Below are positions 1-9,089 of a stretch of 18,526 bases of DNA, piece after piece. The stretch is from the NCBI GenBank assembly GCA_937967705.1, contig CALCJG010000302.1:1-18526 (forward strand), given 5' to 3'. The translations under genes and the position numbers were made by a program. Under the pieces are notes generated by a model. That model was not told the origin of the DNA. It did not search any database and saw only the letters and a program-made list of their open reading frames with translations. Every line of letters begins with the position of its first letter. Position 1 is the stretch's first letter. This stretch comes from an uncultured Spirochaetia bacterium (GTDB lineage: Bacteria; Spirochaetota; UBA4802; JAGODF01).

Positions 1-302
1 CCCCGCGCCGAACCTTCCCCCTGGAGGAGATACAGAACCGCGTAAGCCTCATGATGATCAACGAGGCGGTCCAGTGCCTGCAGGAGGGAATCATCTCTTC
101 TCCCCGGGACGGAGACATCGGCGCTGTTTTCGGACTGGGCTTTCCGCCCTTTACCGGAGGTCCCTTCCGCTACATTGATGCCGTAGGGGCCGATGAAATC
201 CTCCGGCGCATGGCCCCTCTGGAGGAACGTTTCGGCCGCAAGTTTCAGCCGGCGGATCTGCTTCGGGAGATGTCTCATCAGGGAAAAAAATTTCATTCCT
301 GA
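1..302 (+). CDS. fadJ: FadJ-type 3-hydroxyacyl-CoA dehydrogenase/enoyl-CoA hydratase, 3' end only
   Basis: Only the last 99 codons are inside the window; the open frame runs from base 3 without a start and ends at TGA 300-302. The visible part is the C-terminal 3-hydroxyacyl-CoA dehydrogenase domain of the multifunctional fatty-acid oxidation alpha subunit. It includes the family pattern DGDIGAVFGLGFPPFTGGPF followed by RYID, then a Y/F-G-x-x-F-x-P-like stretch (FGRKFQP) and a short tail. In known FadB/FadJ proteins this polypeptide performs the hydration and NAD-dependent oxidation steps of beta-oxidation in the cytoplasm, together with a thiolase. The wording of the C terminus is closer to FadJ than to FadB as I recall them, but the gene name is an inference because the N-terminal hydratase domain lies outside the window. 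Confidence 0.88.
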   Translation, partial: PRRTFPLEEIQNRVSLMMINEAVQCLQEGIISSPRDGDIGAVFGLGFPPFTGGPFRYIDAVGADEILRRMAPLEERFGRKFQPADLLREMSHQGKKFHS

Positions 303-516
303 GGAAATCGTCGTGGGGGCTGAAACCCCGCTCCGATGCTAAAAACCCATAAAAGGAAGCCTGTTTCCCAATAGGGAGTTATTGTGAATTATCTGTACCT
401 GATTTCCCGGAATATCCCTCATCCAGGATCCTGTCCAAATACCAAATTTGACTCAATATTCCCTTCTATAAAACCGATATATTAAGAGAATCATCATCTC
501 CAGGAGATTAAATGTT

Positions 517-1230
517 ATGAAAGGCAAAATTGCGGCATTATTAATGATTCTGATGCTCCCCCTGACCCTCTACTCGGAGGATAAAGCCGAAAAACCCAAA
601 GAATCGGGAAAAAACGAATTAAACACCATACTGGAGAATTACCCCCCCCAGATGATCAAGGATGACCGCTTTGAGATCAAGAATCTCACCTTCGGTAGAG
701 TTTACGACCTGCACGGCCGAGGGGAGGTGCTCAATGTAGAATTCGAGCTGAAGAACATGACCGATCAGACGATGGAATTCTATATCATTGTCATTGCCGC
801 CTACACCGTTGAGAAGAGGGACAAGTCAAGCTTTCTCAAACCCCTCTCCGATAAAGACAAAATTCTCATGAGGAGCTTTGTCCCCTTCCCCATTGAACCC
901 AAGGATTTCAACAAGCTGCCCAGGGAAATGGTCAATGAAAACTTTCGCTATGAATACACCAATGAAAAAGACAGCAAGGAGAAAAGCTGGGTCTGGCTCC
1001 GGTTTCCCCGGGATATCAAAAAGGGTATTAACCCCTCCACAGGAAAGACCTATACCCTCAATGAGAATCTCTACGTAAAGACCTCTCATTTGAGTAAATA
1101 TCGCAAGAACTACTACTTCTTCAATGAAGTCACACTCCTGATATATGATGCCGCAAAAGTGAAAGAAGACAGCGGATTCATCATGCCGGTTTACAAGCAG
1201 ATTCTCCATATTAAAGGCAAACGAAGATGA
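517..1230 (+). CDS. Exported protein of unknown function
   Basis: A 237-residue protein that I do not recognise. Residues 1-19 form a typical signal peptide (basic MKGK, hydrophobic core, then LYS before an acidic/lysine-rich linker) without a lipobox cysteine, so a periplasmic or secreted location is likely. The mature part is rich in charged and aromatic residues. The stretch from about residue 50 to 95 (FEIKNLTFGRV, then VLNVEFELKNMT) alternates hydrophobic and polar residues like a beta-sandwich, and there are no further membrane segments. The start is the ATG at 517, preceded by an AGGAG ribosome-binding site around 501-505; another ATG at 512 is out of frame. It stands alone, with no clear promoter match upstream and a good terminator downstream. 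The beta-sandwich idea is inference from the residue pattern only. Confidence 0.8.
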   Translation: MKGKIAALLMILMLPLTLYSEDKAEKPKESGKNELNTILENYPPQMIKDDRFEIKNLTFGRVYDLHGRGEVLNVEFELKNMTDQTMEFYIIVIAAYTVEKRDKSSFLKPLSDKDKILMRSFVPFPIEPKDFNKLPREMVNENFRYEYTNEKDSKEKSWVWLRFPRDIKKGINPSTGKTYTLNENLYVKTSHLSKYRKNYYFFNEVTLLIYDAAKVKEDSGFIMPVYKQILHIKGKRR

Positions 1231-1255
1231 GAGAGGCTTAGCCAGAGGTTTTAAT

Positions 1256-1287
1256 AAAAAGCCAGCTGACTCAGGTCAGCTCTTTTT
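1256..1287 (+). terminator. Intrinsic terminator after the exported-protein gene
   Basis: A perfect 7-bp stem AGCTGAC (1264-1270) / GTCAGCT (1275-1281) encloses a TCAG loop and is followed by CTTTTT. An A-run at 1256-1260 precedes the stem, so the element could also work in the opposite direction. It sits 26 bases after the stop codon at 1230. Confidence 0.8.
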
Positions 1288-1356
1288 ATGTAAAGACCGT
1301 TTTACCAGAGCGTTACCCATTCCTATCAGGATGCGATTAATTAGTGACCGTCCTGA

Positions 1357-2709
<1,353 letters not shown>

Positions 2710-2729
2710 TCCCTGACAGGGAAATTTTT
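2710..2729 (+). terminator. Weak terminator-like hairpin after purA
   Basis: TCCCT (2710-2714) and AGGGA (2718-2722) can form a 5-bp stem with a 3-base loop, followed by AATTTTT. It begins directly after the purA stop. The short stem makes it a marginal call. Confidence 0.35.
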
Positions 2730-2782
2730 ACCCGCAGTTCAGCCCATTACGATCCCCTCTTAAGGAGAGGAAAAAAATTGTA

Positions 2783-2810
2783 TTGACAATAGAACGGCCA
2801 GTTTTATATT
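2783..2810 (+). promoter_or_regulatory. Strong sigma70 promoter for the rpmH-rnpA-yidD operon
   Basis: TTGACA (2783-2788, perfect) and TATATT (2805-2810, 5 of 6) are separated by 16 bases. The transcript would start near 2817 and carry a leader of about 165 bases before rpmH, which is long enough for regulation by leader structure. Confidence 0.75.
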
Positions 2811-2896
2811 ACCATCTTTACTTATACTATCAGAATACTTTATAAAAATAGTTTTTTGTCTATATTAAAATATTGTTTTCCCCGAATATGATGTTT

Positions 2897-2941
2897 ACAC
2901 CATACCATGGGATCAGCCCCAGAGGGTTTCCAGGGTGGTGT
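2897..2941 (+). promoter_or_regulatory. Hairpin in the rpmH mRNA leader
   Basis: ACACCA (2897-2902) is complementary to TGGTGT (2936-2941). Inside that arm TGGG (2908-2911) can pair with CCCA (2918-2921). The structure lies about 40 bases before the rpmH start within the predicted leader. It has no U-run, so it is not an intrinsic terminator. A regulatory role is inference. Confidence 0.3.
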
Positions 2942-2983
2942 TAAGATAGATCAACCATTATCATGTATTACGAGGTGACATAG

Positions 2984-3142
2984 ATGAAAAGAACATTCCA
3001 GCCAAGCAAGATCAAAAGAAACAGAAAGCACGGTTTTCGTGCAAGAATGAGCACTCCCGAAGGCAGGGAAGTCATAAAAAGACGAAGAAGGAAGGGCAGA
3101 TATAAGCTGACTGTATCCGATGAGAAAAGATTACCCAAATAA
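2984..3142 (+). CDS. rpmH: 50S ribosomal protein L34
   Basis: A 52-residue, strongly basic protein. It begins [19 protein letters not shown] and continues with [20 protein letters not shown], the diagnostic L34 pattern (MKRTFQPS, then HGFRxRM, then the RRxKGR basic patch). L34 is a small zinc-free protein of the large ribosomal subunit. The C terminus ([13 protein letters not shown]) is a few residues longer than the 44-47 residues most common in bacteria. The start ATG at 2984 follows GAGG at 2972-2975. It is the first gene after the strong promoter at 2783-2810. Translation of rnpA begins only 9 bases after its stop, the usual rpmH-rnpA arrangement. Confidence 0.96.
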   Translation: MKRTFQPSKIKRNRKHGFRARMSTPEGREVIKRRRRKGRYKLTVSDEKRLPK

Positions 3143-3151
3143 AAGGAGTTT

Positions 3152-3547
3152 GTGAAAAGGAAGTTTACGTTAAAAGGGAAGATATTATTTCAAGAGGTTT
3201 ACAACAAGGGGAGAAGATTTTCGGGAACGGGTGTTCGCATTATTGTTCTCAAGAGGGGCAGCCTCCAGTTGAAAAATGATTTAAAGACCGGGACCCCCCC
3301 TCGAAACGAACCTTCAGATCTCAAAATTGGGCTGGCAATCGGAAGAAAATTCGGAAATGCGGTTAAGAGAAACAGAGCGAAAAGAATTTTAAGATCCATT
3401 TGTGATTTATATCTATCGGAAATGAAAAGAGGATGTTATTTTATCATCCAGCCCAATGAGGATTTTAAAAAGCTTACCTACGAGACTGTGAAGGGGATCA
3501 TGAAAGAGCTTTTGGAAAAAGCAGGAATCATGCAGAATGGCTATTAA
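3152..3547 (+). CDS. rnpA: Ribonuclease P protein component RnpA
   Basis: RnpA is the small basic protein that helps the RNase P RNA bind and cleave pre-tRNA 5' leaders. The protein has 131 residues. It opens with [19 protein letters not shown], matching the family's N-terminal helix, and contains the signature [18 protein letters not shown] (about residues 64-81), the RNR-box helix that contacts RNA. Start is GTG 3152, with AAAGGAG 6 bases upstream; the second residue pair (KR) and spacing to rpmH support it. An insert of roughly 15 polar residues (around 38-55, including [13 protein letters not shown]) separates the first strands from the signature, making it slightly longer than usual. The 3' end overlaps yidD by 11 bases. 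Confidence 0.94.
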   Translation: MKRKFTLKGKILFQEVYNKGRRFSGTGVRIIVLKRGSLQLKNDLKTGTPPRNEPSDLKIGLAIGRKFGNAVKRNRAKRILRSICDLYLSEMKRGCYFIIQPNEDFKKLTYETVKGIMKELLEKAGIMQNGY

Positions 3548-3764
3548 ATCGATTATTATACACTTTTTAACTGGTTTAATCAGGATATACAAGCTTGTTA
3601 TTTCGCCGGTTTTACCTCCTTCCTGCAGGTATTATCCGACGTGTTCAGCTTATGCCATTGAAGCAATTACTAAATACGGGCCTTTCAAAGGCCTTCTGTT
3701 AGCATTGGGAAGACTCATTCGGTGCCACCCCTTTTCGAGCGGTGGATATGACCCAGTTCCCTGA
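3537..3764 (+). CDS. yidD: Membrane protein insertion efficiency factor YidD
   Basis: A 75-residue protein with every hallmark of YidD. An amphipathic N-terminal helix (residues 5-25) leads to [19 protein letters not shown] with Cys30 and Cys36. This is followed by AIxKYGxxKG and the C-terminal [17 protein letters not shown] with Cys63. YidD is a peripheral inner-membrane protein that assists YidC-dependent insertion. The start codon lies inside the end of rnpA (11-base overlap), suggesting translational coupling. The length is at the short end of the family but no motif is missing. Confidence 0.96.
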   Translation: MAIKSIIIHFLTGLIRIYKLVISPVLPPSCRYYPTCSAYAIEAITKYGPFKGLLLALGRLIRCHPFSSGGYDPVP

Positions 3765-3871
3765 TTTTTCTACTCTCTGCAATCATCCCTCATAGTAACA
3801 CCTTCTTCCTTTCACTTCAGTTTTTTTAGCTGATCATCATCTCATCAGAATTTAATGATTAGGGTATAAAC

Positions 3872-5569
3872 ATGGATAAAAAAGTAATTCTGGCAATTGC
3901 ACTCTCTATGGTCGTATGGGTAGGATGGTATCTGGTCTTCAAACCCGCCCAACCTGTAGTTGATAAACATAAAACCCCAATAACAGAAAAAACACAGGAC
4001 GAAAAGAAAGAATCCGCACCAGCGGTTAAGGACAGCGGACCCCAAAAACAGACATCCGGAAAGCTTGTTATTCATAATTCCCGGGTAAAGGAAGAAAAAA
4101 AGATCCACCATGCCACAGACCTTTACAAGATCCGCTTCTCCAATAAAGGCGCTTCCATTGATAGTTTTATCTATAAATACAAGGGAAGGGATATCGAACT
4201 CATTGTAAACAGGGATACGATCACCAAATACAATTTTCAGGCCAAAGGGTCTTTCAACTTCAATCCCTATTTCTCAGAGGAAGAATTTCAAAACGGCAGC
4301 CAGCTCGATGAAGCCTTATGGGATCATGAGATTAAAGATAATCAGATCACTTTTTTTACGACGATTGAATTGACGAAGGGGAATCCTCTTCGAATTGAGA
4401 AACGTTTTGTCTTTCAGAAGGATAAACCCTTCTTCCAGCTCGATTACAAGTTCATCAATATGGGTAAAGCTGATGTTCAGATACCCAGCAATCACATAAT
4501 CCTTTCCCCTTCCGACTTTCTAGGACCCGATGTTGATTTCAACAATTCCTACAATCATTTAAGCAGCGTCTATTTTCTCGATGGAGATTTCGACAAGGGT
4601 TCCAAAGGAGGAGGTCTCTTCTCCAAGAGTACGGATATAACTAAAAAGCCCGGATCTGCTCAGTGGGCAGGGATCATGAGCCGCTACTTCCTTCTTATCC
4701 TTGTACCGGATAAATTTACGGGCAGTGAAATAATCTTCGACAGCAAAAATCATTCAGGCTTCCGTTGCGGAATCGTGATTCCTTCCAAAGCCATTAAATC
4801 TAAAGAAGAACTTACCAAAACCGTAAAAATCTATGCCGGCGAAAAGGATAAAGAAAAACTCCTCCTTGTCGAAAAGACCCTCATTCCTGCCGCGGACATC
4901 AGCCGGTGGATCGAACCGATCCGGGATTTCCTTATCTGGAGCCTTCTGAAGATTAACCTGCTCCTTGGAAACTTCGGCTGGTCCCTAGTCCTCTTTTCAC
5001 TGATCACGAAAATCGTACTTCTGCCGCTGACGATGAAATCGACGGAATCCATGAAAAAGCTGCAAGCGCTTAATCCCAAGATCAGTGAAATCCGGGAGAA
5101 GTACAAGGATAAGCCGGAAATCATGAATAAGAAGATCATGGAACTTTATAAAAAGGAAAAGGTTAATCCGGCCAGCGGCTGTCTGCCTCTGCTGCTGCAG
5201 ATGCCGTTTTTCTTCGCCCTTTACAGCGCCCTGAACAACTCCATAGATCTCTGGCATGCACCTTTCATTTTATGGATGAAGGATCTCTCCATGCCCGATA
5301 CGGTTTTAACGATAAGCGATTTTAACATCAATATATTACCCATTCTCATGACTGCTACCACGTTCCTACAGCAGAAAATGACGCCGGGAGCCGATTCCTC
5401 CAGCCAACAGCAGATGTTCATGAAACTGATGCCTTTGATATTTATAGTAATATTCTGGAACATGCCGTCTGGTCTTATAATCTACTGGATCATGCAGAAC
5501 ATACTCCAGATTCTGCATCAACTGTATATCAACAAAAGGGCAAAAACGGGGGAACCCGCACAAGGGTAA
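3872..5569 (+). CDS. yidC: Membrane protein insertase YidC (Gram-negative type)
   Basis: YidC inserts and folds inner-membrane proteins alone or with SecYEG. The 565-residue protein has a first membrane helix (about 5-24), a Lys/Pro-rich linker, and a large periplasmic beta domain to about residue 340. The conserved insertase core follows: WIEPIRDFLIW (about 345), membrane helix FGWSLVLFSLITKIVLLPLT (about 368-387), the cytoplasmic Lys-rich hairpin with MKKLQALNPKISEIREKY, and further helices near 438-455, 488-500 and 517-540. The hydrophilic-groove positive charge is Lys380 where E. coli has Arg. The P1 domain marks a diderm host. RBS is AGGG before ATG 3872. The 107-base gap after yidD shows no clear promoter or terminator, so co-transcription is likely. 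The tail after the last helix is short. Confidence 0.96.
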   Translation: MDKKVILAIALSMVVWVGWYLVFKPAQPVVDKHKTPITEKTQDEKKESAPAVKDSGPQKQTSGKLVIHNSRVKEEKKIHHATDLYKIRFSNKGASIDSFIYKYKGRDIELIVNRDTITKYNFQAKGSFNFNPYFSEEEFQNGSQLDEALWDHEIKDNQITFFTTIELTKGNPLRIEKRFVFQKDKPFFQLDYKFINMGKADVQIPSNHIILSPSDFLGPDVDFNNSYNHLSSVYFLDGDFDKGSKGGGLFSKSTDITKKPGSAQWAGIMSRYFLLILVPDKFTGSEIIFDSKNHSGFRCGIVIPSKAIKSKEELTKTVKIYAGEKDKEKLLLVEKTLIPAADISRWIEPIRDFLIWSLLKINLLLGNFGWSLVLFSLITKIVLLPLTMKSTESMKKLQALNPKISEIREKYKDKPEIMNKKIMELYKKEKVNPASGCLPLLLQMPFFFALYSALNNSIDLWHAPFILWMKDLSMPDTVLTISDFNINILPILMTATTFLQQKMTPGADSSSQQQMFMKLMPLIFIVIFWNMPSGLIIYWIMQNILQILHQLYINKRAKTGEPAQG

Positions 5570-5585
5570 CGGCAGGATGATTTCG

Positions 5586-5633
5586 ACCTGTCCTGTCACC
5601 AGCCCAGTTGCCGTCTTTTCCAGCAGGACAGGT
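5586..5633. repeat. 10-bp inverted repeat between yidC and khpB, possible pseudoknot
   Basis: ACCTGTCCTG (5586-5595) is perfectly complementary to CAGGACAGGT (5624-5633) across a 28-base loop. The segment ACGGCA (5569-5574) just upstream can pair with TGCCGT (5609-5614) inside that loop, giving an interleaved arrangement (pseudoknot, or two exclusive folds). No U-run follows on either strand, so it is not a standard terminator. It starts within 20 bases of the yidC stop. The function is unknown. Confidence 0.6.
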
Positions 5634-5686
5634 AAAAATACAGAGATATTCCGATAGCAGCATGTAATCGATAATGGCTCATGACT

Positions 5687-5695
5687 TGATATAAT
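5687..5695 (+). promoter_or_regulatory. Extended -10 promoter for khpB-mnmE
   Basis: TG-A-TATAAT (TG at 5687-5688, TATAAT at 5690-5695) is a perfect extended -10 element. No convincing -35 is visible 17 bases upstream, as expected for this class. The leader to khpB would be about 90 bases. Confidence 0.5.
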
Positions 5696-5790
5696 AGAGA
5701 TACCGAAACAGATAATTATTATAACAGATATAATCATTTACATAAAGCATCGGCTCTGTTATTATTCTGATGATACATAGGAGGAATAAA

Positions 5791-6432
5791 ATGAAGGTGT
5801 TAGAAATAGAGGGCAAAACGTCAGAGGAGGCAACAAAGAAAGCCCTGTCCCAACTCGGCATTAAAGACATGGACAGGATTAGAGTTGAAATTGTAGACCA
5901 GGGCAAAAGCGGAATCTTCGGTTTTGGGATATCCAGACCGGCTAAAATTCGGGTCTACTACAGTGAAGACACCCTGGACATAGGCGAAACAACCCGGGAA
6001 GTTATCATGAACATACTGAGCAGAATGGAAATCGACGGAAAAATAAAGGATCTCAAGGAAGGGGAAAGCAAGGTATACATTGAGCTGGACAGCAAATACT
6101 CTGGGCTGGTCATAGGTAAAAGGGGTAAAACGCTTGAGGCCCTTCAGTTCCTTGTCAACCTGATCGTCAACCATCAGACAGGAAGTGAAAAAAAGATTAT
6201 ACTGGACATCGAATCCTACCGAGCCAAAAGAGAAAGGGCTCTCAGAAAAATATCAAAAGAGATAGCCATGAAGGTCATTAAGACCGGCAAACCCTGGACG
6301 CTTGAGCCGATGAATCCCTTTGAGCGCCGTTTGATTCACCTGACCCTGCAAAATGACACCCGTGTCGTCACTAAGAGCGAAGGCCAGGGCATTTATCGAA
6401 AGGTAAAAATTTCACCCTCTGAAAGGTCATAA
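5791..6432 (+). CDS. khpB: RNA-binding protein KhpB/Jag (Jag-N, KH, R3H domains)
   Basis: A 213-residue cytoplasmic RNA-binding protein, usually encoded beside yidC. Residues 1-57 are the Jag-N domain (VLEIEGKTSEEA and the GIFGFG turn at 41-46). Residues about 93-140 are a KH domain with the GxxG-type loop VIGKRGKTL (107-115). Residues about 145-210 are an R3H domain with NPFERRLIHLTL (Arg179 to His183). Start is ATG 5791 because AGGAGG lies at 5779-5784 with ideal spacing; an in-frame ATG at 5770 lies upstream of that site and is not used on this reading. In Gram-positive bacteria KhpB (Jag/EloR) pairs with KhpA and binds many RNAs, affecting cell elongation; the role in this organism is unknown. 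mnmE follows after 6 bases. Confidence 0.95.
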   Translation: MKVLEIEGKTSEEATKKALSQLGIKDMDRIRVEIVDQGKSGIFGFGISRPAKIRVYYSEDTLDIGETTREVIMNILSRMEIDGKIKDLKEGESKVYIELDSKYSGLVIGKRGKTLEALQFLVNLIVNHQTGSEKKIILDIESYRAKRERALRKISKEIAMKVIKTGKPWTLEPMNPFERRLIHLTLQNDTRVVTKSEGQGIYRKVKISPSERS

Positions 6433-6438
6433 AAGAGC

Positions 6439-7791
6439 GTGATCGAAGATACCATCTGTGCACCATCGACGCCCCCCATTGTCTCTCCGATAGCCATCAT
6501 CAGGATTAGCGGCCCCGATTCTCTCAGGGCCCTAAGCCTGATTTTCAATCGTCCCGATTTGTTAAAATCCCGCTACGCCGCTTATGGCTCCATAATGGAC
6601 GGTGAAAGGATAATCGATGATGTTGTATCCGTTTATTATAAAAGTCCTGCCAGTTATACAGGTGAAGATATGGCAGAAATCTTCTGTCATGGCAATCCCA
6701 TCATAGTCAATCAGGTATTAAAGCTCTTAAACCGCCTTGACATCAGAATGGCGGAGCCCGGGGAATTCACTCGCAGGGCCTTTATAAACGGAAAGATGGA
6801 TCTTACTGAAGCCGAGGCGATCAATCAGATAGTCCGTGCCAGGAGTGAATGGGAGATAGAGGCCGCCCTTCATCAGATGCACGGATCTCTGAGAAGCATC
6901 ATAGGGTCCATCAGATCAGATCTCATCACCCTCAGGGCTGATATTGAATGCTCCATTGATTTTGCCGATGATCCCGTAGAATTTGTTTCCAGAGACCAGG
7001 CTATGGAACGGCTTTCTCATGTACGAAATAATCTCCAAGACATCCTTCGCAGATGCAGCATCAGTGAAAAACTTTCTCACGGCCTGGATATCCCTCTCGT
7101 GGGAAAACCTAACGCAGGAAAATCCAGCATACTCAACCTGATCCTCAATTCGGAACGGGCCATCGTATCCGACACTCCCGGAACGACAAGGGATGTTATC
7201 CGGGAAACGGTTCAATTCTCAGGTCTCATGGTCAACCTCTACGATACGGCAGGGATCAACGAGACCGGCTGTGAAATAGAACGAAAAGGCATACAGATGA
7301 GTCATCAGAAAATCGAAACCGCTTCCATAATCATCATGGTTCTCGATGCCACAACCGGATTGGAGCAGGCTGATGAAGCCGTTATCAAACTCATTCAGAA
7401 AAAACCTGTAATATATCTTTTAAATAAAATTGATGCAGTTGAGCAGGATGCTACCGTCATCAGGACAAGGCTGGGTGAAAGGGTTATAGCCTTTTCCGCT
7501 AAAACCGGTCAGGGACTGGAAGATCTGGAAAAGGAGATTGCATCTATCCTGGAAAAAGAGCTTATAGAATTCCGTAACTCCTTCATATCCGACATACGGA
7601 TCATCACACTCCTCGAGAAAGCCCTCAGCAATGTGGATACAGTCTCCAAACTGATAACGGAGGACAGCCCACCGGAGATAACGGCTTTCGAAATACAGAA
7701 TCTGCTGGACCTGCTGGCGGAAATAACAGGAGAGATCAGCCCTGATGACATCCTGGATTCTGTCTTCACCAGATTCTGCATTGGGAAATGA
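6439..7791 (+). CDS. mnmE: tRNA uridine-5-carboxymethylaminomethyl modification GTPase MnmE
   Basis: MnmE works with MnmG to install the 5-carboxymethylaminomethyl group on wobble U34 of certain tRNAs, using a tetrahydrofolate one-carbon unit and GTP. The 450-residue protein has the N-terminal folate-binding domain (DTICAPSTPP, then IIRISGP; later SYTGEDMAEIFCHGNP and GEFTRRAFINGKMDLTEAEA). The inserted G domain has G1 GKPNAGKSS (222-230), G2 with TTRD (249-252), G3 DTAG (269-272) and G4 NKID (329-332). The essential C-terminal FCIGK (446-450) is present. Start GTG 6439 gives the family N terminus, though the ribosome site is weak; the gene sits 6 bases after khpB and may be coupled to it. 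All catalytic motifs are intact. Confidence 0.96.
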   Translation: MIEDTICAPSTPPIVSPIAIIRISGPDSLRALSLIFNRPDLLKSRYAAYGSIMDGERIIDDVVSVYYKSPASYTGEDMAEIFCHGNPIIVNQVLKLLNRLDIRMAEPGEFTRRAFINGKMDLTEAEAINQIVRARSEWEIEAALHQMHGSLRSIIGSIRSDLITLRADIECSIDFADDPVEFVSRDQAMERLSHVRNNLQDILRRCSISEKLSHGLDIPLVGKPNAGKSSILNLILNSERAIVSDTPGTTRDVIRETVQFSGLMVNLYDTAGINETGCEIERKGIQMSHQKIETASIIIMVLDATTGLEQADEAVIKLIQKKPVIYLLNKIDAVEQDATVIRTRLGERVIAFSAKTGQGLEDLEKEIASILEKELIEFRNSFISDIRIITLLEKALSNVDTVSKLITEDSPPEITAFEIQNLLDLLAEITGEISPDDILDSVFTRFCIGK

Positions 7792-9089
7792 CTATGTTCA
7801 TGAATAATAGTGAAAACTTTAAAGATATTCTATGGGGTTTAGTCATTGGAGATGCCCTGGGAACTCCCCTGGATGGCCTGGGGAAAGGCCATCTTAAAGC
7901 AGTCTTCAAACGCATCGATCGTTACATCGACCCTCTGCCGGCCCTCAAGGGCAAAGCAGACCGATGGAAAAAACCTGGGTTATATTCCTCTCTTTCACAG
8001 TTAGCCCTTCTTGCAGTGCTGGCAGCCGGCATTAGACGCAAAAACTTGCAAGATACAATATCCCTGTATGTGACCCATGCTATGGAGGACAATCAGGGAA
8101 ATTATGGGATTTTTCGACATACTGGATTTGGGGAACAGCACCTTCTGAGTATATTGTTACAACCTGGCGCCGGAAATGACGGATCCCTTCGGGACCATCC
8201 CTGCGGAAGGATTACCCTCATATTACTCCCAATACTTCTGACAATGGACCTTCCCTCCGAAGAGAATTTTGGAACTCTTCTTCAACTCGGTTCTTTTTTT
8301 TCACATAATCCTTACAATCTTACAGGCTCGTTACTGATTTCCTCCCTTTTACAAGAAAGGATATCGGTTCCATCGAAAAAGGATCTGTATTTCTCAGAGA
8401 TCATTGCTCACATCGAAAAGCTCAGGCTCCATTCCGAAAAAGCCTCGCACCTGATCTTTCAGAACCGGATCAATCCCGACGACTTTTTAGAAGCCCTGCA
8501 AAGATATGCCGATATCTTTGAAGCCATTTCCAGCGCCCAGAGCATGCAACAGGCTGATGAAATCATCTACACCCGGGCCAATGGCCTCTTAAAAACCCCG
8601 ATTACCCGTTCCACCATCAACCACCCATTAACTCTCATACCCTTCTCACTTTTTCATGTTTTCCAATACGCCCAAAACCCTCAAGAAGCCCTTTATCATG
8701 TCGCCCTTGAGGGAGGAACGTCAGCTCCTCTTTGCGCTTTGACAGCTTCCTTACTCTCCTCGTTGGCCGGACGAAATTTCTTTGAATCCCACTTTCGGGA
8801 TGAACTGGTAAACAAAAAGAGGGTAAATCAATATATTGACGCCATTGTCGAGGGCAAGGTAAATCCTCAGATTATTGAGGAATTTTTATCGTCTGAATCG
8901 GACCTCACACGGAAGGAAGCGGAAGAACTCAACTCTAAACTCAAGCATGTCAGAATTAAGCCGAAACGAACTCCCTCGCAGAAAGAAAAAGAGACAACCC
9001 TTGCTAAACATGTAGTTGAAAGCTGGACAAAAGCGGACAAGGCCAAGTGGAAAAAAGAAAGGAAACGCCAGCACAAGGACCTAGACTAA
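7788..9089 (+). CDS. ADP-ribosylglycohydrolase-fold protein lacking the metal site (probable pseudoenzyme)
   Basis: A 433-residue protein whose first 320 residues follow the DraG/ARH layout. GLVIGDALGTPLD (17-29) matches the family opening. About 40 residues on, YSSLSQLALLAVLA (66-79) occupies the place of TDDTxxALALA. CGRITLILLP (about 139-148) and SHNPYN (about 172) match the MRxxP and THxxP regions. GGTSAPLCALTASLLSSLAG (309-328) occupies the place of GGDTDTxAAxxGAxxGA. The aspartates and threonines that bind the two metal ions in known members are replaced (TDD to SSL, DxDT to TSAP, and the GDALGxxxE glutamate is Asp29), so hydrolase activity is unlikely. About 50 C-terminal residues form a Lys/Arg-rich tail. 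ATG 7788 overlaps the mnmE stop by 4 bases (ATGA); in-frame ATGs at 7794 and 7800 are alternative starts. The fold is well supported; function is unknown. Confidence 0.75.
   Translation: MTMFMNNSENFKDILWGLVIGDALGTPLDGLGKGHLKAVFKRIDRYIDPLPALKGKADRWKKPGLYSSLSQLALLAVLAAGIRRKNLQDTISLYVTHAMEDNQGNYGIFRHTGFGEQHLLSILLQPGAGNDGSLRDHPCGRITLILLPILLTMDLPSEENFGTLLQLGSFFSHNPYNLTGSLLISSLLQERISVPSKKDLYFSEIIAHIEKLRLHSEKASHLIFQNRINPDDFLEALQRYADIFEAISSAQSMQQADEIIYTRANGLLKTPITRSTINHPLTLIPFSLFHVFQYAQNPQEALYHVALEGGTSAPLCALTASLLSSLAGRNFFESHFRDELVNKKRVNQYIDAIVEGKVNPQIIEEFLSSESDLTRKEAEELNSKLKHVRIKPKRTPSQKEKETTLAKHVVESWTKADKAKWKKERKRQHKDLD

Noticed and set aside
315..329. GGGG/CCCC hairpin after the fadJ-type gene
   Set aside because: Only a 4-bp G/C stem with no T-run, so not called as a terminator.
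448..483. TTGACT with TATAAA or TATATT upstream of the exported-protein gene
   Set aside because: The spacers are 13 or 24 bases, neither acceptable for a sigma70 promoter.
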